Source of the DNA: Sugiyamaella lignohabitans
Lineage: Eukaryota > Ascomycota > Dipodascomycetes > Dipodascales > Trichomonascaceae
NCBI RefSeq assembly: GCF_001640025.1
Contig: NC_031674.1
Span: 310,001-374,000, forward strand
Length of the DNA stretch: 64,000 bases
Reading direction: 5' to 3'
Shown in pieces: positions 9,897 through 20,767 of the stretch (its first letter is position 1; the number at the start of each line of letters is the position of its first letter). The position numbers and the translations under genes are program-made. Under the pieces are notes generated by a model. That model saw nothing but the letters and a program-made list of their open reading frames with translations. It had not been told where the DNA came from and ran no database searches.

Positions 9897-12800
9897 ATGA
9901 AGGTTGAAGAAATTATCATTGATGGCTTCAAGTCATATGCCACCCGTACGGTAATTTCGGGTTGGGATGCATCCTTCAATTGTATCACTGGTTTAAATGG
10001 TTCAGGTAAATCTAATATACTGGATGCCATCTGCTTTGTCCTTGGTATTACCACCATGACAACAGTGAGAGCTCAGAATCTACAGGACTTGATCTACAAA
10101 CGTGGTCAAGCTGGTGTGACCAGAGCAAGTGTGACTATTCTATTTGACAACTCAGATAAATCGAACTCACCTCTTGGCTTTGAAGATCAGGCCCAGTTCA
10201 GTGTTACGCGACAGATTGTATTAGGAGGAACCAGCAAGTTTTTGATCAATGGTCATAGAGCTCAACAACAAAGTGTTCAACAATTGTTTCAATCAGTTCA
10301 GCTTAATATCAACAACCCAAATTTCTTGATCATGCAAGGTCAGATTACCAAGGTCCTCAACATGAAACCCGCCGAGATTTTAGCACTTATTGAAGAAGCT
10401 GCTGGTACTAGGATGTTCGAAGATAGGCGTGAAAAGGCTATAAAGACAATGACAAAGAAAGAGAAAAAGGTCGAGGAAATCTTAAATTTGCTACATGACG
10501 AAATCGAGCCAAAACTTGAAAACCTTCGAAACGAGAAGAGAACATTTATTGAATACCAACAGACGCTTTCCAGTCTCGAGAGAATTGAGAAAATGGTGGT
10601 TGCACATGATTATTTAAAGGGATCAGAAAAACTACTTGCTCACAGTCAGGCTTTAGAGGAGAGAAAAGAGCTTTTGGGAAACATCTCGGCTTCAGTCGAT
10701 AAACTCAATTCCGAAATTCAAAACCTCGAAGAGGAACTCAAAAGGCTCAGAAAGACGAAAGAGGATCAAATCTCTAAAGGTGGAAAGTTTCAAGCTTTAG
10801 AAAAGCAATATAAGGGAGCTTGCCAAGAGGTTGCTCGAATTAGAACTCTCCTTGAGCTTAAAGATTCTACTTTGAAAGAAGAAAACGAGAAAAGGGACGA
10901 ACTGAAGAGTACACTTGCTGAGCACGAATCAAGATTGAAAAAGCAATCTTCTCAATACTCTACCATTGAGAAAGAGTACGAGACTGTTAAAGCCAAACAT
11001 GTGAGGGACAATGAAGAGATTTCTCGAAACGAGGAACTTCTGCAATCACTTCAAACCGGTGTATCATCTAAAGCAGGCCAAGAGACAGGTTATGCCAGTC
11101 AGCTGCAAGAGGTTCGTACGATTGTTAACAACGCCAAGACTACAGCTGCTCAAGCTAAAGTTAAACAAGAGCATGTGGAGAAGTTGATCAAGGAAGATTC
11201 TGCTAAAGTTACTAAAGCTCAGAAGCAAAATCAAGAAATGCTAAACACTCTTGCTGGTGCTGAGGAATATTACAACTCGTTGAAAAGTAAGCTTTCCCAG
11301 GCTGGCTGGGACCCCGAAACTATTAAGACCCTGAAGACTAAGGAATATGAACTTGGCGAACAAATCCGATCATTGGATGATGAGATTGAGTCAATGAGAC
11401 GCAAAACCTCAAACATTGATTTCCACTATTCGAAACCATCCCCTACATTCCGTGCCTCTAGTGTTCGTGGGTTAGTTGCTCAATTGTTTTCGCTTGACAA
11501 ATCAAAATACCCTCAAGCAACAGCTATTGAAGTTTGTGCAGGTGGAAGACTTTTTAATGTGGTTGTTGATAATGACGTGACTGCAGCCCAACTCCTGCAA
11601 AATGGTAAATTAAAGAGACGGGTTACCATCATTCCACTGAATAAAATATCCTCCTCTAGATTATCGGAAGAGAGACTTTCCAATGCCAAGAAGCTTGCTC
11701 CTGGTAAAGTGGATCTAGCCCTGAATATCGTTGGCTATGAAGCTGATGTTTTTGCTGCTATGGAATACGTTTTTGGTTCGACTTTAATCTGCAAGGATAC
11801 TGCAACAGCCCAATTAGTTACTTTTGATCCGAAGGTAAGGGCCAAGTCCGTCACCTTGGATGGTGATATATATGATCCAATGGGCACACTATCAGGTGGA
11901 AGCAAGAGCAATTCTAGTGGCCTGTTGATCTCTCTTCAGCAGTATAATGAGCTGTCTCGGCTGTTGAAAGAGAAGAATGAAGATTTGGCGAATGTCAAGG
12001 AGGAGATTGCAAGGGAAAACAAACTCATGGCTCAATTCAAAGATATCAAAAAAGAGTTGGATTTGAAAGAACACGAGATTACTCTATATAAGCAACAACT
12101 TGAATCTAGTCCCAGTGCATTGGTTTTGGCGAAGCATGAGGAAAGGGTCAAAGAATTAGAGGAACTGAGTCTACAAATCAGTGATGCCAATAAGCAGTTT
12201 GAGGAAGGTGGTATTGAGCTAAGTCGAATTGAGAAGGATATGAATGAATTCAAGCAAAACAAAGGTTCTAAGCTCGGTCAACTGAAGGCAAAGGTCGAGA
12301 AGCTTCGAGCCTCATATACCCAGAGTGAACAGGTGGTCAAGCAGAAACTTGAGGTATTTCAGACAGCACAGGTTGAAATAGAGCAGCTGACAGACGATGT
12401 GTCGACAATGAAAGAACAGCTAGAGGACAAGACGAATTCAATCCAAGATCTAGCTGCCTCTATCGAGTCTATCAACGCTCAACTAAAACGGGCTGCACAA
12501 ACAGAATCAACATATCTTCAACAACTTGAAGCTGAAAAGAGCGCGTTAACAGGCATGGATGATGAGCTCAATACAATGGAGGAAATTCGCGATAAAAAGC
12601 GCAAACTGGTTACAGAACAAGGACTTGAATCACAGAAACTGCGCCATGAGATTGAAAACCTCTCTAAAGAGCACGAGTCACTTCAACATGCAATCAGTGG
12701 ATTGGATCAGAAGTATGAATGGATTCAGGATCAAAAGCAGCATTTTGGTAAGATTGGCACACCTTATGATTTCTCGCATGCAAATGTGGACCAGAGTCGC

Positions 12801-13475
12801 AAGCAGCTGCGACAGCTTCAGGAAAGAATCAACGGCATGAAAAAGACTGTCAATTCAAAGGTCATGAATATGATTGAAAGTGTTGAGAAAAAGGAAGAGT
12901 CTCTCAAGTCAATGATTCAGACAATTGAAAAAGATAAAAAGAAGATCGAAGATACCATTGTTTCACTTGACAACTACAAGAGAGAAGCTCTGATAAAGAC
13001 ATGGGAAAAAGTCTCAGTGTAAGTAACCCAAAATGTAACAATTACAATCAAGTGGGAAAAATACTAACAAAATAGTGATTTTGGAAAGATATTCTCTGAT
13101 CTGTTGCCTAACAGCACAGCGAAACTGGTTCAGCTTGAGGGCAAGGATATTACAGAGGGTCTTGAAGTCAAAGTTGCACTTGGAAAAGTTTGGAAGGAGG
13201 GCCTTGCAGAACTCAGTGGTGGTCAAAGATCACTAATTGCGCTATCGCTCATTCTCGCCCTCTTACAATTTAAGCCTGCACCCATGTATATTCTTGACGA
13301 GGTTGATGCAGCTCTGGATCTTCATCATACTCAAAATATTGGGCAAATCATCAAGTCCAGATTTAAAGGATCACAATTTATTGTTGTATCCCTCAAAGAA
13401 GGCATGTTCAATAATGCTAATCGTGTGTTCCGTGCTCGTTTCCAAGAAGGAACCTCCACTGTTAGTGTGATATAA
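9897..13475 (+). CDS. SMC2: Condensin subunit SMC2, spliced
   Basis: ATPase of the condensin complex (partner Smc4) that compacts mitotic chromosomes. Exons 9897-13018 and 13076-13475, joined across a 57-nt intron (GTAAGT donor; TACTAAC at 13062-13068, 7 nt before the TAG acceptor). The join gives [15 protein letters not shown], matching the conserved SMC2 C-terminal start, and 1,173 residues, essentially the family length. Walker [10 protein letters not shown] lies near residues 32-40, with long coiled coils at about 165-500 and 690-1010. The hinge runs from about 522 (VRGLVAQLF) to about 665 and ends in a glycine patch. Signature LSGGQRSL and Walker [13 protein letters not shown] are both in exon 2. 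ATG at 9897 ([14 protein letters not shown]) is preferred over the in-frame ATG 21 codons upstream because the family begins there. Confidence 0.97.
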
Positions 13476-13723
13476 TTTATTCTGTATAACAATTCTTATC
13501 TATAATGATTAATGGCAACCAACTTATTGAGACAAAACAAGTGTAATATTTTCGTCTCGTAACTCCGAGCAGAAATGGGTGATTTAAAAATCACCAAAAG
13601 AGACTCAAGTGCTTTATATATACACATGGCTAATATTCATTTTCATGCTATTTGGCAATAAATGTCTAGAATAAAATTATTACATAAAAAGTCACCTACT
13701 AGACATAGGACGACTGACTGTAT

Positions 13724-14818
13724 TTATTTCAGTTTAGTGAACAGAACAGGGGCGACTTGTTCGTCAATGCAATGGCTGAGATGGAAGAATTCCTCGACAC
13801 AGTCTTCCTTGTATTCCTTTTCAGCATAGCCCTCTTCTTGTTGTTCAGCAGTAACTCTTTCAATGCATTCTTCGAAGTGGTGCTTGAATGAATGACAAGG
13901 GCCCTCGGCGGCCTTTTCTCTCAACTCGGGGAGAATATCTTCAGGCTCATCTTCCTCTTCTTCCTCCTCTTCTTCCTCATCATCTTCTTCTCCGTCCTCA
14001 GACTCTTCCTCAGAACCTTCTTCAGTGGACTCTTCAGTGGACTCCTCTGTGGACTCTTCGGTGGACTCTTCGGAGGACTCTTCGGTGGTCTCTTCCTCAG
14101 AAGATTCCTTGCCGGTGTTCTTGGCTACAGTCTCGGTCTCAGACTTGGATTCGGATTCAACTTCCTCGCTGTCGTGGTCGAGAGGGGCATCTTGCTTGGG
14201 GGCCTAAACTTTGTTAGATCAACCATTAACTTGTAAAATAAGCAGAATAACTTTCCGGAAGGCAGCAAAGAGGACAGAACTTGTCGTGATTCAGATTAGT
14301 GTTTAGTCGATGTTCGTTTCAATAATTCACTGGTCTAATTGAAAGGTAGCCTAACGCGAGTTGCTATGTTATTGGAAATTCTGGGCCCAGTCCTCAATTC
14401 GTTGACATTGTTCAGGAATAAAGCACTGCTGAAGCAATTTACCGAGGATATCCATAGACCTAGACTCATTCTATTTTGTTGCAATACATAATCGAATTTA
14501 TCAAGAATGTCCCTTAAACTAGACTTATTCTGTGTTGTGTTCAAACTGTAGATGTACACCGAAGCATACACAATTGTTCTTTAATCACAGTCGCTCTTTC
14601 GATTATAATATTTCCGGATTCAGATCAATAGTGTTTTAACAAGTCGCTAACAACCATAACCTAGAAATGACAAATTTGACTGTCCAATTCAAACTTCCTT
14701 GCTGCCATCCAAACTATGTCATTCAATATTAATACCATCAACATACCTCCTCAGCATAAGCCACAGTGGGCATAATCGACTCAACAAGGTCGCTCCAGAA
14801 AGAAGTAATTCCAGACAT
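13724..14818 (-). CDS. QCR6: Cytochrome bc1 complex hinge protein QCR6, spliced
   Basis: Acidic subunit 6 of mitochondrial complex III, which helps dock cytochrome c. Exon 1 is 14747-14818 (24 codons, MSGITSFWSDLVESIMPTV to AEE). A GTATGT donor opens a 543-nt intron (14204-14746) with TCTAAC 9 nt before the TTTAG acceptor. Exon 2 is 13724-14203 and the join is in phase. Total is 183 residues. The middle is an extreme Glu/Asp/Ser/Thr tract, including six near-identical 4-residue STEE-type units encoded by a 12-bp repeat. The C-terminus has the paired cysteines of the hinge fold in C-x6-HHFEECIERV and KEDCVEEFFHLSHC. An in-frame ATG 48 codons upstream (14962) would add a basic extension; I regard that as 5' leader. 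Confidence 0.95.
14021..14095 (-). repeat. 12-bp coding minisatellite in QCR6
   Basis: About six tandem copies of a 12-bp unit (minus strand GAGTCCACTGAA and variants), each coding S-T/S-E-E. It encodes part of the acidic hinge and is a likely site of length polymorphism. Confidence 0.8.
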
Positions 14819-15147
14819 TCCGAACTTTATGAATTTATTTTCAAAAACTGGTTTGAAATTTTTTGGCGTAAAGTAAGAACGAGCTGCTTCTTCTACAAAA
14901 ATGAAATTTCCAGCTTCACCAAACCTCAGGTTCTTTTTTCTCGTCGAACCATTTCTTGCCATATTACTCCTACTCCCAATTGAAATGACCCGATATTATT
15001 GGCTGAAAGCTTGCAGGGCTCAAGAGGGCAAGGGCATGCCCTCCGCGCAAGCGGGTCTCCTCGATATATGTACTTTCTCTAAGCGGAACTAACATGACCG
15101 ATCTTAGCTATCTCGCATCTGCCCGTTAATTAATGAGGATTGTACTG

Positions 15148-15207
15148 GCCTCTGGCGGCTGGGGCTCAGCCCCAGACCCCGCTGCTCCTCTCGCTTCGCT
15201 CGAGTCG
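15148..15207 (+). repeat. GC double-hairpin repeat, solo unit
   Basis: One 60-nt unit. Hairpin I is CTGGGGC-TCA-GCCCCAG, followed by the common imperfect hairpin II CTCTCGC-TTC-GCTCGAG and GTCG. The conserved tail (GCGTCTACGGTCACC) follows at about 15210-15224. The opening GCCTCTGG has one change from consensus GCCTCCGG. Confidence 0.9.
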
Positions 15208-16235
15208 TTGCGTCTACGGTCACCTCTATTTCCTGTGAAGGTTGAGAAAATTGAGTCAGATGGAAGGCTCCAGGCACACTAGAGACGAGGGTTGAATGCT
15301 TCGGAGCTTCGGAGATTCAAGCTTATCTCGTCTCTCGTCAGCTGCAATATTTTACCGTAAAATTACATGTATCAGCTACGACACGTGGATAATTGTTTCT
15401 CATTTGAAGCTCGGAATTCGGCAGTAGCAGTGGCTACAGTTACGGAATAATGAAACTCGTGCGTTATTTCAGGTGATTATGATGAATATGATCAAGACTA
15501 ACAACACGTATTTAAATGAATGTTCTTTTAGAGGAGGGGGTCAGACTTATCTCTGTTGGTTATTTTAGCATAAGCGATTTCGTCTCTCTTGGGTCTTCGT
15601 TTTGTCTTGATTCTCCTTGACAGGCGGTATGAGTGCTAAACACAGGGCGTAATTAAGACAGTTAGTGTACAACTATAATCAAATCGGAAATTGGCTACAA
15701 CCCAATCAAAAAGCAAACCAAATCACCAAACACAACAAAATCGGAACCAAAAAGAATTTAGACCTAGGTATAAAGTTTGAGATGGGACTTGGATTGTTGA
15801 AAACCAACTGGCCTGTGTATCTCCAGCTAACGATGATCCTTGCATCATATGCTTACCATCGACAGTCGATTCCATCTCGCTCTCCAGTCTCTTTTCATCA
15901 AAAGTACTTTCTTCTGCTGTAACGAAATTCCCTGTTATGGAGAATCCGACTGTAATAAATTGAGAAAATACCAGAGGCTTGAGAAGGACTGCCATCTGCC
16001 GGAGATTGCGCTGTCCGTGTACCAGATAGCGGCAGGGGTTTGTCTCCACATCAAGCGACAATAATACCCCTGAAACTGCCAAGCCAAGCAGGCACTTTTA
16101 CGGCTACAACACAAACAAGTCCAACTCCTGTCTTACACAGACTGTTTAGCTCTACTATTTATAAGGTTCCGTCGATGCTAGCGTCCACAAGATTCCGTCG
16201 AGGGTCCGATTTAAGCACTGATGAAGCAACACTAC

Positions 16236-16304
16236 CTACTCTAAACGTGACTGAAGGAAGGTAGCGGCACTACTCTAAACATGACTGAAAGGAAGGTAGC
16301 GACA
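16236..16304 (+). repeat. Tandem duplication of a 34-bp unit
   Basis: Two head-to-tail copies starting CTACTCTAAAC at 16236 and 16270, differing by a few substitutions and one extra A. Just upstream TTCCGTCGA occurs twice, 25 bp apart (about 16168 and 16193). Function unknown. Confidence 0.85.
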
Positions 16305-16464
16305 CACAACTGATTTAATACCTCCCCCCGATTCGAGGAATCAACATTTCTTTAGTGGAAAAAATTATTTATTTTCAACAACTTTTCGTTTCTTTGTTAA
16401 GAAATATACATAAATCATAACAGAAAAACTAAATACATAAGGCATAGAGGCACCATCATTAGAT

Positions 16465-17412
16465 TTAATTCTCGGCAGAGACAGGGGCAGAAGCGGCCTC
16501 AGAAGTAGCATCGGCGTCAGTGGCATCAGCAGAAGATACATCAGCAGCTCCTTCCTCTTCAGCTTCTTCTTCTACCAACTGAGTGGCAACCTTGACTTGA
16601 AGCTCAACATCCTTGAAAGTCTTTCCATTATACTCGTCAATAGCCTTCTTCTGAGTAGCTTCATCAGCAAGCTTGACGAAGCCTAGAGTTCTACCAGGAA
16701 GAGTTATAACGGCATCCTTTCTCTTTGCCTTACGGGGCTTCTTAATAGCCAATTTGACCTCCACAGGAGAAAGGGGCTTGAAAAACTCTTCCAGTTCTTC
16801 AACAGTGGTATCAACTGGCAAGTTACCAAGGAATACCGTATCAGTGGAGTCGGGACCGGTTGGTCGTCTTCTTCTAGGAGCAGGCTTCTTAGGAGCTGCC
16901 TTAGAAGTACCTCCTTCCTTAGAGCTTGTAGTAGTAGTAGAACTCTGATCATTGCCATTAGTTTCAGCAGTAGAAGCAGCAGCAGCAGCGGCGGCGGCAC
17001 TCTTCTCTTTTCTGGCTTTACGGTCAAGGACACGAGCAAAACGGACATTCAATTGACGGTCATTAAGCACCTTCTCATTGACAGATTCAACTGCCTTCTT
17101 AGCATCCTCTTCAGTAGGGAACTCAGCAAACGCATAACCAAGCTTCTTAAAGAACACACGACCAGAGCTGTGTGTAACCTTGGACTTTGGAATGTTTAAT
17201 GAGCTGATATGGAAATCCTCGAAAAGGTCACGTAGGTCTTTGTGAGTTGATCTGAAAGGAAGATTGCCAATGTAAACCCGCTTGGTATCATACTCGACAG
17301 CAGCTTCTCCATTAGACGACGGGGTGGGTTCATCATTGGCTGGGGTGGTGGTAGAGGGAGTGGAAGTGGGTTCTTCAACCTTCTCAACAGGAGTTTCAGT
17401 ATCAGCAGACAT
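16465..17412 (-). CDS. Two-RRM RNA-binding protein (Sbp1/Rnp1-like)
   Basis: 315 residues. RRM1 spans about residues 44-125 with RNP2 VYIGNLPF and RNP1-like LGYAFAEF. RRM2 spans about 190-275 with RNP2 VFLGNLPV and RNP1-like TLGFVKLA. The linker has a nine-alanine run, a Ser/Thr stretch and a basic KKPAPRRRRP patch; the C-terminus is acidic with Ala/Asp repeats. Two RRMs and similar size recall yeast Sbp1 and Rnp1, which act in mRNA translation control, but the RGG box of Sbp1 is missing and replaced by the basic patch. Orthology is therefore uncertain. No intron is needed. Confidence 0.85.
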   Translation of the reverse strand: MSADTETPVEKVEEPTSTPSTTTPANDEPTPSSNGEAAVEYDTKRVYIGNLPFRSTHKDLRDLFEDFHISSLNIPKSKVTHSSGRVFFKKLGYAFAEFPTEEDAKKAVESVNEKVLNDRQLNVRFARVLDRKARKEKSAAAAAAAASTAETNGNDQSSTTTTSSKEGGTSKAAPKKPAPRRRRPTGPDSTDTVFLGNLPVDTTVEELEEFFKPLSPVEVKLAIKKPRKAKRKDAVITLPGRTLGFVKLADEATQKKAIDEYNGKTFKDVELQVKVATQLVEEEAEEEGAADVSSADATDADATSEAASAPVSAEN

Positions 17413-18284
17413 TGTTATTTATGTGGACGAGAATATCAACGACAGCGACTGGCTAGTGTTTTCTTTACCTAGAGGATAGTATTCAGATGGTTGCGATGAC
17501 CCTGGGGAAATGGAATTGTTAGTCGGCAGTATGTGCGGAAAGTGCCGTTACTTCCAGTTGTTGTGCCACAACGAAATGTATAAAAGTTGGATAAGGGGGG
17601 GAGGGGATGAGTTTATAAACAAACGGGGATGATTTTAACAATACAGACAGAAATCAGAATTTAAATCTTGATGGTTGGTACGTCTGCTATTTAAAGAGGT
17701 GGCAAGTTCGAGAGAGCCACCTGACTGCAAGCACTAGTGTCTTAACGAGGTCGTTTCAGCATCGGCACTCAAAATTTACGCCCGTAACGACCGCTTAGCG
17801 GATCAAGTCCCAACTGCACGCATATTTCTCGTGTCGAGAATGCTCCAGAAAAAACTGCCCCGGCTCGACGACGACAAGCAACAACAACAATAATAATCTC
17901 ATGCAGGGATTACAAGAAAGACAGGTATTCAAGCGGGGGGACTGCTGCTGCTTGCTGACACCCGCATGTCTGTTTACAGCGACCCGTCGTGTGAACTCTC
18001 AAACAGACATGTCTCATGTCGGGACGGGTCCGTGCCTCCGGCGGCTGGGGCTCCGCCCCAGACCTTGGTTGCTCCTGCTTCGCAGGAGTTTTTCGGGTTT
18101 TAGAGGATCGTGGACATAACGACTCGAGCAGAGCGAGAGGAGCAACCAGGGTCTGGGGCAGAGCCCCAGCCGCCGGAGGCACGGTCCCATCCCGGGTTTC
18201 AGTGCTAATACACATTATATATTAACAAATACATTTTAGTGGGTCATTTTTCTTGTATGTGAGAAACGCACACGGGGTAGTCGT
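17413..18284. other. Intergenic region RRM gene / eL29
   Basis: Contains a short CAA/TAA microsatellite (about 17876-17897) and a GC repeat pair (18034-18180). No gene seen. Confidence 0.6.
18034..18180. repeat. GC double-hairpin repeat, head-to-head pair
   Basis: Palindrome of two arms, about 57 and 60 nt, around a 30-nt centre. The left arm carries perfect hairpin II version b (CTCCTGC-TTC-GCAGGAG); the right arm carries version a, so the arms are not identical copies. Hairpin I loops also differ (TCC left, TCT right). The inverted symmetry continues outside: GGGACGGGTCCGT on the left mirrors ACGGTCCCATCCC on the right, with two differences. Confidence 0.95.
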
Positions 18285-18476
18285 TTAGGCAGTAGCGGCC
18301 TTTCTGGCAGCAGCAAGAGCCTTTTGGGTTCCGTGAAGAGCGTGCTTTTGGTTTCTCTTGAACTTGGGGTCGACACCCTTGGTGGATGGGTACTTGAAGG
18401 TCTTGGGCTTCTTGATACCGTTACGGTGAGCCTTCTTGATTTGGTTGTGATTGGTGTGGTTCTTTGACTTGGACAT
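18285..18476 (-). CDS. RPL29: 60S ribosomal protein eL29 (Rpl29)
   Basis: 63-residue very basic large-subunit protein, nearly full-length match to yeast Rpl29. Conserved blocks [21 protein letters not shown] and [18 protein letters not shown] are intact, and the Ala/Lys-rich C-terminus is present. Single exon, translated from ATG at 18476. Expressed toward the left; a GC palindrome lies about 100 nt beyond its stop codon. Confidence 0.98.
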   Translation of the reverse strand: MSKSKNHTNHNQIKKAHRNGIKKPKTFKYPSTKGVDPKFKRNQKHALHGTQKALAAARKAATA

Positions 18477-19334
18477 TTTTCTGTTTAATGTTAGTTGGCT
18501 GAAAAGCTTCGGTGGGCTGGTTACAGCGGAATGTATGTTCGCGGCAGAGATAGAGACTCGTCTAGTTTTCAGATGCTGGTTTGAGTGGTTTGAGCAGTTA
18601 TGTATCGAAACTTTTATTCCCTCAGAGTCGTAAAGAGAGTCGAATAACCACGTAGATGAGTCGCAAAGACGGATTCAGTTCGTTGGTGCTATATACTTCG
18701 GTGCTTGGTAACAAGGTTGTTGCAAGCTAGTTCTTCATCGAACCCATCGATCGAAACTATAGTTGACAAGTCACTAATCGCAGTTCACGAGCTTTTGTGT
18801 CGAATACGAAAATAAGGAGAATATCGAATCATTCTAACCACTGATCATATATAACTGTGTTGAGTTCAGTTCACTGTCGTCGTGTGTCATCTTGTCGAAA
18901 TACAAATAATCAACTCAATATCATTACTTTTGTTTTCGATGACATCTCAATACTCGGTCGTAGCATTTGTTGACTTAATACTTCATTGCACAGTCGATTG
19001 TTCATAGCATATTTCTCGTTCAGATGTTGGTTCAATTCGGTCTCAGTCCTTCGATAACTTCATCTTGTCGATTCGTGCTCAGTCGATAACCTGCTAGTCT
19101 GGCCCCTCAGACACACAATTCTCTGCCAACAAACACCATTCACCGCTACTTCTTTAACATACTATCGTTATGTGACGTCGATTAGGCTTATAGGCTTCAC
19201 GGTAAATTAGTTCAGTCCTCCATCAACACTGCCAAATGGTGCACCACCCACTGCAGCCCGCACCAGAGTCGTGAGTCGCTCTCTCCATCCGTGACTGCAT
19301 ACATATTTCCTAATAAGGAAATTCACTAAACAAT

Positions 19335-19360
19335 CACGTGATACAACAACAGGGTTAGGG
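19335..19360. promoter_or_regulatory. CACGTG and TTAGGG motifs close together (possible Cbf1/Tbf1 sites)
   Basis: TCACGTGAT (CACGTG at 19335-19340) and GGTTAGGG (TTAGGG at 19355-19360) lie 14 bp apart. This Cbf1 plus Tbf1 pairing is typical of ribosomal-protein promoters in several non-Saccharomyces yeasts. Here it is about 860 bp upstream of eL29, rather far, so the target gene is uncertain. Confidence 0.35.
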
Positions 19361-19399
19361 TGGATTATATTTCAGGGTCTAGAGTGAGGATGTCAGACT

Positions 19400-19538
19400 G
19401 CCTCCGGCGGCTGGGGCTCCGCCCCAGACCCTGGTAGCACCTCTCGCTGCGCTCGAGTCGTTCCGTCGACGGTCCCAGCAAAACTCCTGCGAAGCAGGAG
19501 CAACCAGGGTCTGGGGCGGAGCCCCAGCCGCCGGAGGC
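19400..19538. repeat. GC double-hairpin repeat, head-to-head pair
   Basis: Two arms. The left is version a with hairpin II loop TGC; the right is perfect version b (CTCCTGC and GCAGGAG). The centre contains the conserved tail CCGTCGACGGTCCCAGC. Confidence 0.95.
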
Positions 19539-20389
19539 ACCAGGGCAGGGGTCCAACGGCGCGGGGTCGTATAGGGGAACTCGTAAAACCAGCCATAGGA
19601 GGCTGATGCGTGGAGGGGTCGTAATCGGACATATTTAATCCGGCCTGATCGCGCTAGTGAGTAGATTGATTCAGCTAGCATCAGCAGGGGTAGCAACTGG
19701 CGGACAGCGAGTTGGGTAAGCCTTTGTTTTAGGGCTTTGGACCGCAGTAGCTTTTCGTCTAAAATTAGAGCAGTGCTGCCGCTGTCTGTTTTCTGCGATC
19801 GACTGCTCAGATGGGACGACGACAGTTTGGAGGGTTTTAGTTTTTTTAGTTATAGTAGATATAGCAAGGGAGGGAGGGTGGCTTATGGCTCATGCTGTTT
19901 TGTGTTAGTGTGGGGGGCTCATTGCATAATAGAGCAGCTATAACCGGGTTCTGCCGTTATCAGTAGCCCGGGCCTGGCGATTATGCCGACTGATATAGTG
20001 AGCAACTGATACTGTGGCCGCTTAAAAGCTGCTTCAGATGCGAACGAAGCGCTCTTTCTCTTTGTATCTTTTAGCCGACATGTACCGACCGTGGTGCGGT
20101 ATTGGGATTCGCGCGTTTTACTATAGCCGTTGATGTGACGTTAATTTCCCGGAGATGGTTACGGCCATTCTAACTGTAAATCATCGTCTCTATTCAGCCT
20201 CTCTAATTGATCGGCAAGGTCGAGGTTACCGAAACTGATTGTGCCATTCCACCCTGATATTATTACCGCGTGTATATCTGGGATATATTATATTTTATTA
20301 TTATATCTTATTTACGGTGTTGGCTTTAGGTGTTGTGTTATACCGTCTTATAACAACAGCCTGACAATATTGATTATTTTTTTTTGGTT

Positions 20390-20767
20390 ATTGGTTATTG
20401 GTTATTTTCAGATTTGGATTTATCCTCTTACTACGCTTCACGTGTGGAGTCATACCTCAGGATCTGGCGTTGGTTGCGGTTACTTGCGAACCCGTCTTTA
20501 TACGTGCGGTGATTATTAAAAGAAGGTTTTGGTAGGTTATTATAGTGGACCAGACTCTTGTTTGATAGTATTAGCCCCATTAATAATTATTTATACCAAA
20601 GGCTTTAGAACTATCTCAGTGGTGGGTTGATTTGGTAACCCTCTCGATTCTGCACTTCCCTGGATGATCCTGTCCCGAGGTCAGTTATATTTCCCATTAT
20701 TTTAGTTATTGCTACTGGTTCTGCTGTCTTGAAGACTGAATTCAATTATTGGATATCAGGTTATTGG
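20390..20767. promoter_or_regulatory. Four ATTGG (CCAAT) boxes upstream of mitochondrial carrier
   Basis: ATTGG at 20390-20394, 20397-20401, 20748-20752 and 20763-20767. The first two are part of a triple GGTTATT 7-bp tandem. CCAAT is the site of the Hap2/3/5 complex, which controls respiratory genes in yeasts; the gene 270-640 bp downstream is a mitochondrial carrier. Regulation is inferred. Confidence 0.3.

Larger units (their letters stand above)
14819..16464. other. Intergenic region QCR6 / RRM gene
   Basis: 1.6 kb. Holds a solo GC repeat unit (15148-15207) and a 34-bp tandem duplication (16236-16304). A 119-residue minus-strand ORF (15723-16082) has no recognisable domain and ordinary composition; I do not support it as a gene. 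Confidence 0.5.

Noticed and set aside
13892..14236. Very hydrophobic plus-strand ORF with GLFGGLF repeats
   Set aside because: Exact antisense of the QCR6 acidic tract; Glu codons reversed give Leu/Phe.
15723..16082. 119-codon minus-strand ORF
   Set aside because: No domain, no codon bias, in repeat-bearing intergenic DNA; length compatible with chance.
15530..16330. Possible solo LTR (purine run followed by TG, direct repeats)
   Set aside because: No matching end, no target duplication and no retrotransposon coding remnants.
17576..17590. TATAAAAG box on the plus strand
   Set aside because: No plus-strand gene lies downstream; the nearest genes read the other way.
18720..18760. GGGTTCGA-like tRNA B box (minus strand)
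   Set aside because: T-stem does not pair and no acceptor or anticodon arm is present.
20241..20519. 92-codon hydrophobic ORF
   Set aside because: Composition follows the T-rich DNA; no conserved feature.
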